Positions 20,543 through 22,882 of a stretch of DNA of 22,882 nucleotides are shown one piece after another. The notes under the pieces were generated by a model, which was given only the letters and a program-made list of their open reading frames with translations, had not been told where the DNA came from and did not search any database. The stretch is from a virus: positions 1 through 22,882 of IMG/VR virus record IMGVR_UViG_3300045049_000041; one strand, written 5' to 3'. Every line of letters begins with the position of its first letter. Position 1 is the stretch's first letter. The position numbers were made by a program, and so were the translations under genes.

Positions 20543-21595
20543 TTAGCCGAGATATTCTAGCTTGATATGAAGCGCGTACTTCATAACACCAGCAGAACCT
20601 GATGCATAGTTCGATGTTTGGTAGTTAATGTTGGTGGATGCCTTGGCGTAGAACACTTGAACGCCCTGGCCAAATGCACCGGTAGCGTTATTGGTATTTG
20701 TTGGCGTAACAGTGCCTGCTACTAGCGCCACACTTGTATCCGAATCAGTCCAGCCAATTCCAGTGTTTGGCAGCGTGGATGATGCGCCATCCGGTGTAGT
20801 TTCCACAGCGTAACAGGTCGCACGATAGAACCCCGCGCCACTCGCAGGAACTGCATAAAGCAGCGTGCTGCCAATGTTCGCGTTTTGGTTAGTGAGATTA
20901 ATCTGCGCCACTTCCGCCGCTACGCCATTGGCAACGGTAGAAACCCCGTTATAGCTGCTAATGCCTGCTGAAAGGGTAGCCGCTCCAGTTACAGCCAGCG
21001 TCGAACTAACAGTCATTGCACCTGTATGTGCCCAAGAGCCAGAGCCACTATTCGAAGTGATCCCGGTAATGCCGGAGGCTTGGCCGCCGTTTATAACAAG
21101 CGGTTCAAGAGCAGTCCCATGGGCATCGTTATACAGGCGAAGTCTCAGCGCGCCGCTATAGAACAGCAAAGAGCCGGTTTTATTGTTTGCTGACCGCGAT
21201 GAGTCATACAAATCGACAATGCCGCCACCGCCAGAAATAAACCCAAGCGCGGAGCCTGAATTGGAGATGCTTGCAGGCGTCGCACCGCTAGATGAACTAA
21301 CAGGAGCAAGGCCAGCAATGTTACCGGATGCTGTAACAGTGGTAAAAGAAGCGGCTGCTGGAGTAACGCCGCCGATTACGTCGTTATCAAGCGCAGTGCC
21401 AGTTATTGACCCACCAGTGATTTGCACAGCAGAAGCCGATTGGTCGCCAAGGGATGGCGGTTGCGTGCAAGGATTAGAGGTTCCAAGATCGGACCAAGGC
21501 GGCGTACTTTGGAAGTAATGGCCACCTTGTAGATAATAAACACCGCAGTTTGTACCTACGGCTGAATAGGAACCATTTGGATCGAAAGTGGCCAT
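20543..21595 (-). CDS. fibre-like virion protein downstream of coat gene
   Basis: The ATG at 21595 (MATFDPNGSYS) is preferred to an upstream TTG because it is a standard start with GGGG six bases before it. The 350-aa product is rich in Ser, Thr, Gly and Ala. It carries repeated segments such as ITGGSITGTALDNDVIGGVT, then PAAASFTTVTASG, which are typical of trimeric phage fibre shafts. A probable C-terminal globular domain starts near 220. No enzyme motif is seen. Being placed straight after the coat gene and far from the main tail fibre, it may be a head fibre or decoration protein, or a second adhesin. Confidence 0.65.
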   Translation of the reverse strand: MATFDPNGSYSAVGTNCGVYYLQGGHYFQSTPPWSDLGTSNPCTQPPSLGDQSASAVQITGGSITGTALDNDVIGGVTPAAASFTTVTASGNIAGLAPVSSSSGATPASISNSGSALGFISGGGGIVDLYDSSRSANNKTGSLLFYSGALRLRLYNDAHGTALEPLVINGGQASGITGITSNSGSGSWAHTGAMTVSSTLAVTGAATLSAGISSYNGVSTVANGVAAEVAQINLTNQNANIGSTLLYAVPASGAGFYRATCYAVETTPDGASSTLPNTGIGWTDSDTSVALVAGTVTPTNTNNATGAFGQGVQVFYAKASTNINYQTSNYASGSAGVMKYALHIKLEYLG

Positions 21596-21605
21596 GATGT
21601 ACCCC

Positions 21606-21635
21606 AAAAAACCCGGCCAGCCTGAGCCAGCCGGG
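21606..21635 (-). terminator. intrinsic terminator after the coat gene
   Basis: Read on the minus strand, CCCGGCTGG and CTGGCCGGG form a nine-pair stem (two G-T wobbles) around a six-base loop (CTCAGG), followed by six T. It lies between the coat stop (21661) and the start of the fibre-like gene (21595). Partial termination here would give more coat transcript than downstream transcript, which suits a capsid made in hundreds of copies. Confidence 0.8.
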
Positions 21636-21660
21636 AAAGTACCACGCGGAGGAAATGGAG

Positions 21661-22857
21661 TTACAGCACGTCAGCAACGATCACGGACCATTCCGGACGG
21701 ATGGCGGCATAGCCATACAGGATGTCCAGACGAGTGATCAGGTTATCGCCCATGATGTCGTAACCGGTGATCATACGCATCGCCACGCCATCGAATTCGG
21801 CACGGGCCGATTCCACTACACCAGAAGTCGGCATCACTAGATCAGCGGTTGCCAGGGTGAATGCTTCAGGGTAGAAGGCGAGGTTTTGGCGATATTTGGT
21901 GCTGGCCGGAATCACCAGATTGATAGCAGCGCCGTTGCCAGGAGTAGCAGTAACGGTGTTGAACGCTGCCGGCGCAGCGACGATTGCCGGATAGATCGGA
22001 ATCGAGGTTGCGCCGTTTGCTACGTTTGCAGTAACTACGAACTGCTGCAGCGTGCCGTAATCTTGGCCAGTCAAGCGGTTGATTGCGTTCACGCCGGCAA
22101 TGGTGATGATGTCGCCTTTGTTCAGCGTACCGGTGATGGCGTTGACGGTAAGCGTGTTACCGGTCTGGCCTGCGCCGTTCACGGTGCCAGCACTGAAAGT
22201 GCCGACAGTGTGAACCTGCGTAGTCTGGTCCATCATCCAATCGAAACCAAGGGTATCGGTGGTGATGAGGCCAGTTTCATACTGGTCGCTGATCTTACGT
22301 TGCGGGTTGAACAGGCCAGCCAGCGAGCTGACGGTACGTGCCTGAGTCAGGGGGTCCATCATAATCTTGCGATCCATGCGCGGGGCAAGAGTTTGGTCCA
22401 GAATCGCGCCAGCGGTTAGCCAGGTAGAGGCGTCAGGCGATACAGTGGCATTCGACTTTGCCACGATGTTCGAGCTGGATGCCGCAACGTTCATCAGGTC
22501 ATTGGCCACATATGCGGCAAGACGATTCACAGCCGGTGCAAGAATGCGCTCAGAGTAGTCGTCCAAGCTCATGGTACGTTCTTGCGTTCCGAAGCTCACA
22601 GGAACGTTTGCTTGGGTCGCCACGGTAAGCGTGGTGTTTTGTTCGCTGGTGCCCTGAGGTGTAATGGCCGGACCAGTCGAAACGGTGTAATCGTTCGGGA
22701 GGCGGACGCGCAGCGTATTACCAATCTTCGCGCCATCGCGGGCGAATTGGTCATCGTACTGGCGGTCAACGTTGCGGAGGAAGGCATTAGTCTGGGTGAA
22801 CAGACGTACCGCCTCATTGGTGATCTGATTGATCGTAAGAAGGCTGTTAGTAGCCAT
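21661..22857 (-). CDS. major capsid protein, P22 coat (gp5) family
   Basis: The ATG at 22857 (MATNSLLTINQIT) follows TTTGGAG; an upstream in-frame TTG at 22869 is less likely. The 398-aa protein matches P22-type coat proteins: N-terminal segment with NEAVRLFTQTNAFLRNVDRQ, then GNTLRVRLPNDY, a middle segment with LAPAVNRLAAYVANDLMN, and a C-terminal region with DLVMPTSGVVESARAEFDGV. An insertion near 235-295 (TLTVNAITGTLNKGDIITIA, then GVNAINRLTG) is rich in beta strands and probably forms the surface-exposed insertion domain of this family. It builds the icosahedral shell on a scaffold, which should be encoded just to the right of the window. Confidence 0.9.
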   Translation of the reverse strand: MATNSLLTINQITNEAVRLFTQTNAFLRNVDRQYDDQFARDGAKIGNTLRVRLPNDYTVSTGPAITPQGTSEQNTTLTVATQANVPVSFGTQERTMSLDDYSERILAPAVNRLAAYVANDLMNVAASSSNIVAKSNATVSPDASTWLTAGAILDQTLAPRMDRKIMMDPLTQARTVSSLAGLFNPQRKISDQYETGLITTDTLGFDWMMDQTTQVHTVGTFSAGTVNGAGQTGNTLTVNAITGTLNKGDIITIAGVNAINRLTGQDYGTLQQFVVTANVANGATSIPIYPAIVAAPAAFNTVTATPGNGAAINLVIPASTKYRQNLAFYPEAFTLATADLVMPTSGVVESARAEFDGVAMRMITGYDIMGDNLITRLDILYGYAAIRPEWSVIVADVL

Positions 22858-22882
22858 GATGAACTCCAAAAACAGTAGATGA

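Noticed and set aside
19886-20560. Plus-strand open frame of 224 codons across the gp4-like and 131-aa genes
   Set aside because: It crosses two well-supported minus-strand genes and lacks a domain pattern or ribosome site.
1-22882. tRNA genes, CRISPR arrays, insertion sequences and an attachment site
   Set aside because: Gaps between genes are too short for tRNAs, and I saw no spaced direct repeats, transposase or integrase. An att site could lie outside the window.

Overview
This window is part of a tailed-phage genome (or prophage) with a P22-like podovirus head and tail module. The minus strand carries, in P22 order, a P22-type coat protein, gp4-like and gp10-like tail accessory factors, three large proteins in the gp7/gp20/gp16 DNA-ejection positions (the last with a lytic transglycosylase domain), a tail fibre and a lysis cassette. 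The host is probably a Gram-negative proteobacterium. A DUF4214 domain and several small early-gene families lean towards Burkholderiales, but that is a weak inference. Terminase, portal, scaffold and integrase are not in the window; portal and scaffold would be expected just beyond the right edge.

Left region (1-600): a small leftward operon holds a Cro-like helix-turn-helix protein and two short genes, the last running off the edge. Its promoter is back to back with a strong rightward promoter, and a near-palindrome overlaps the leftward -35 box. Early region (601-4580, plus strand): a 51-aa RHS-like repeat protein, a P-loop NTPase, a zinc-ribbon protein and several small phage genes of unknown function, many joined by ATGA overlaps. 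This block ends at a bidirectional terminator (4594-4618), where it meets the late genes head-on.

Late region (22857 down to 4618, minus strand): coat protein, an intrinsic terminator, a fibre-like protein, a 131-aa protein, gp4-like, gp10-like, two to three small virion-type proteins interrupted by an HNH-AP2 homing endonuclease, an Asp/Asn beta-hydroxylase overlapping a GNAT acetyltransferase, the three ejection proteins, a tail fibre with three repeated modules and a glycine-rich tip, a small fibre-associated protein, then a 65-aa protein, a GH108 endolysin, a holin-like protein and a 71-aa basic protein. Most junctions are TAATG/ATGA overlaps or gaps of a few bases, so this looks like one long transcription unit read right to left.

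Two plus-strand genes interrupt the late unit. One is a subtilisin-like serine protease with a C-terminal DUF4214 region (6119-7273), with its own extended -10 promoter, placed between the tail-fibre and lysis genes. The other is a 65-aa membrane protein candidate (9488-9685). The protease, the hydroxylase/GNAT pair, the 11-residue repeat array in the gp7-position protein and the RHS-like mini-protein are the most unusual contents.
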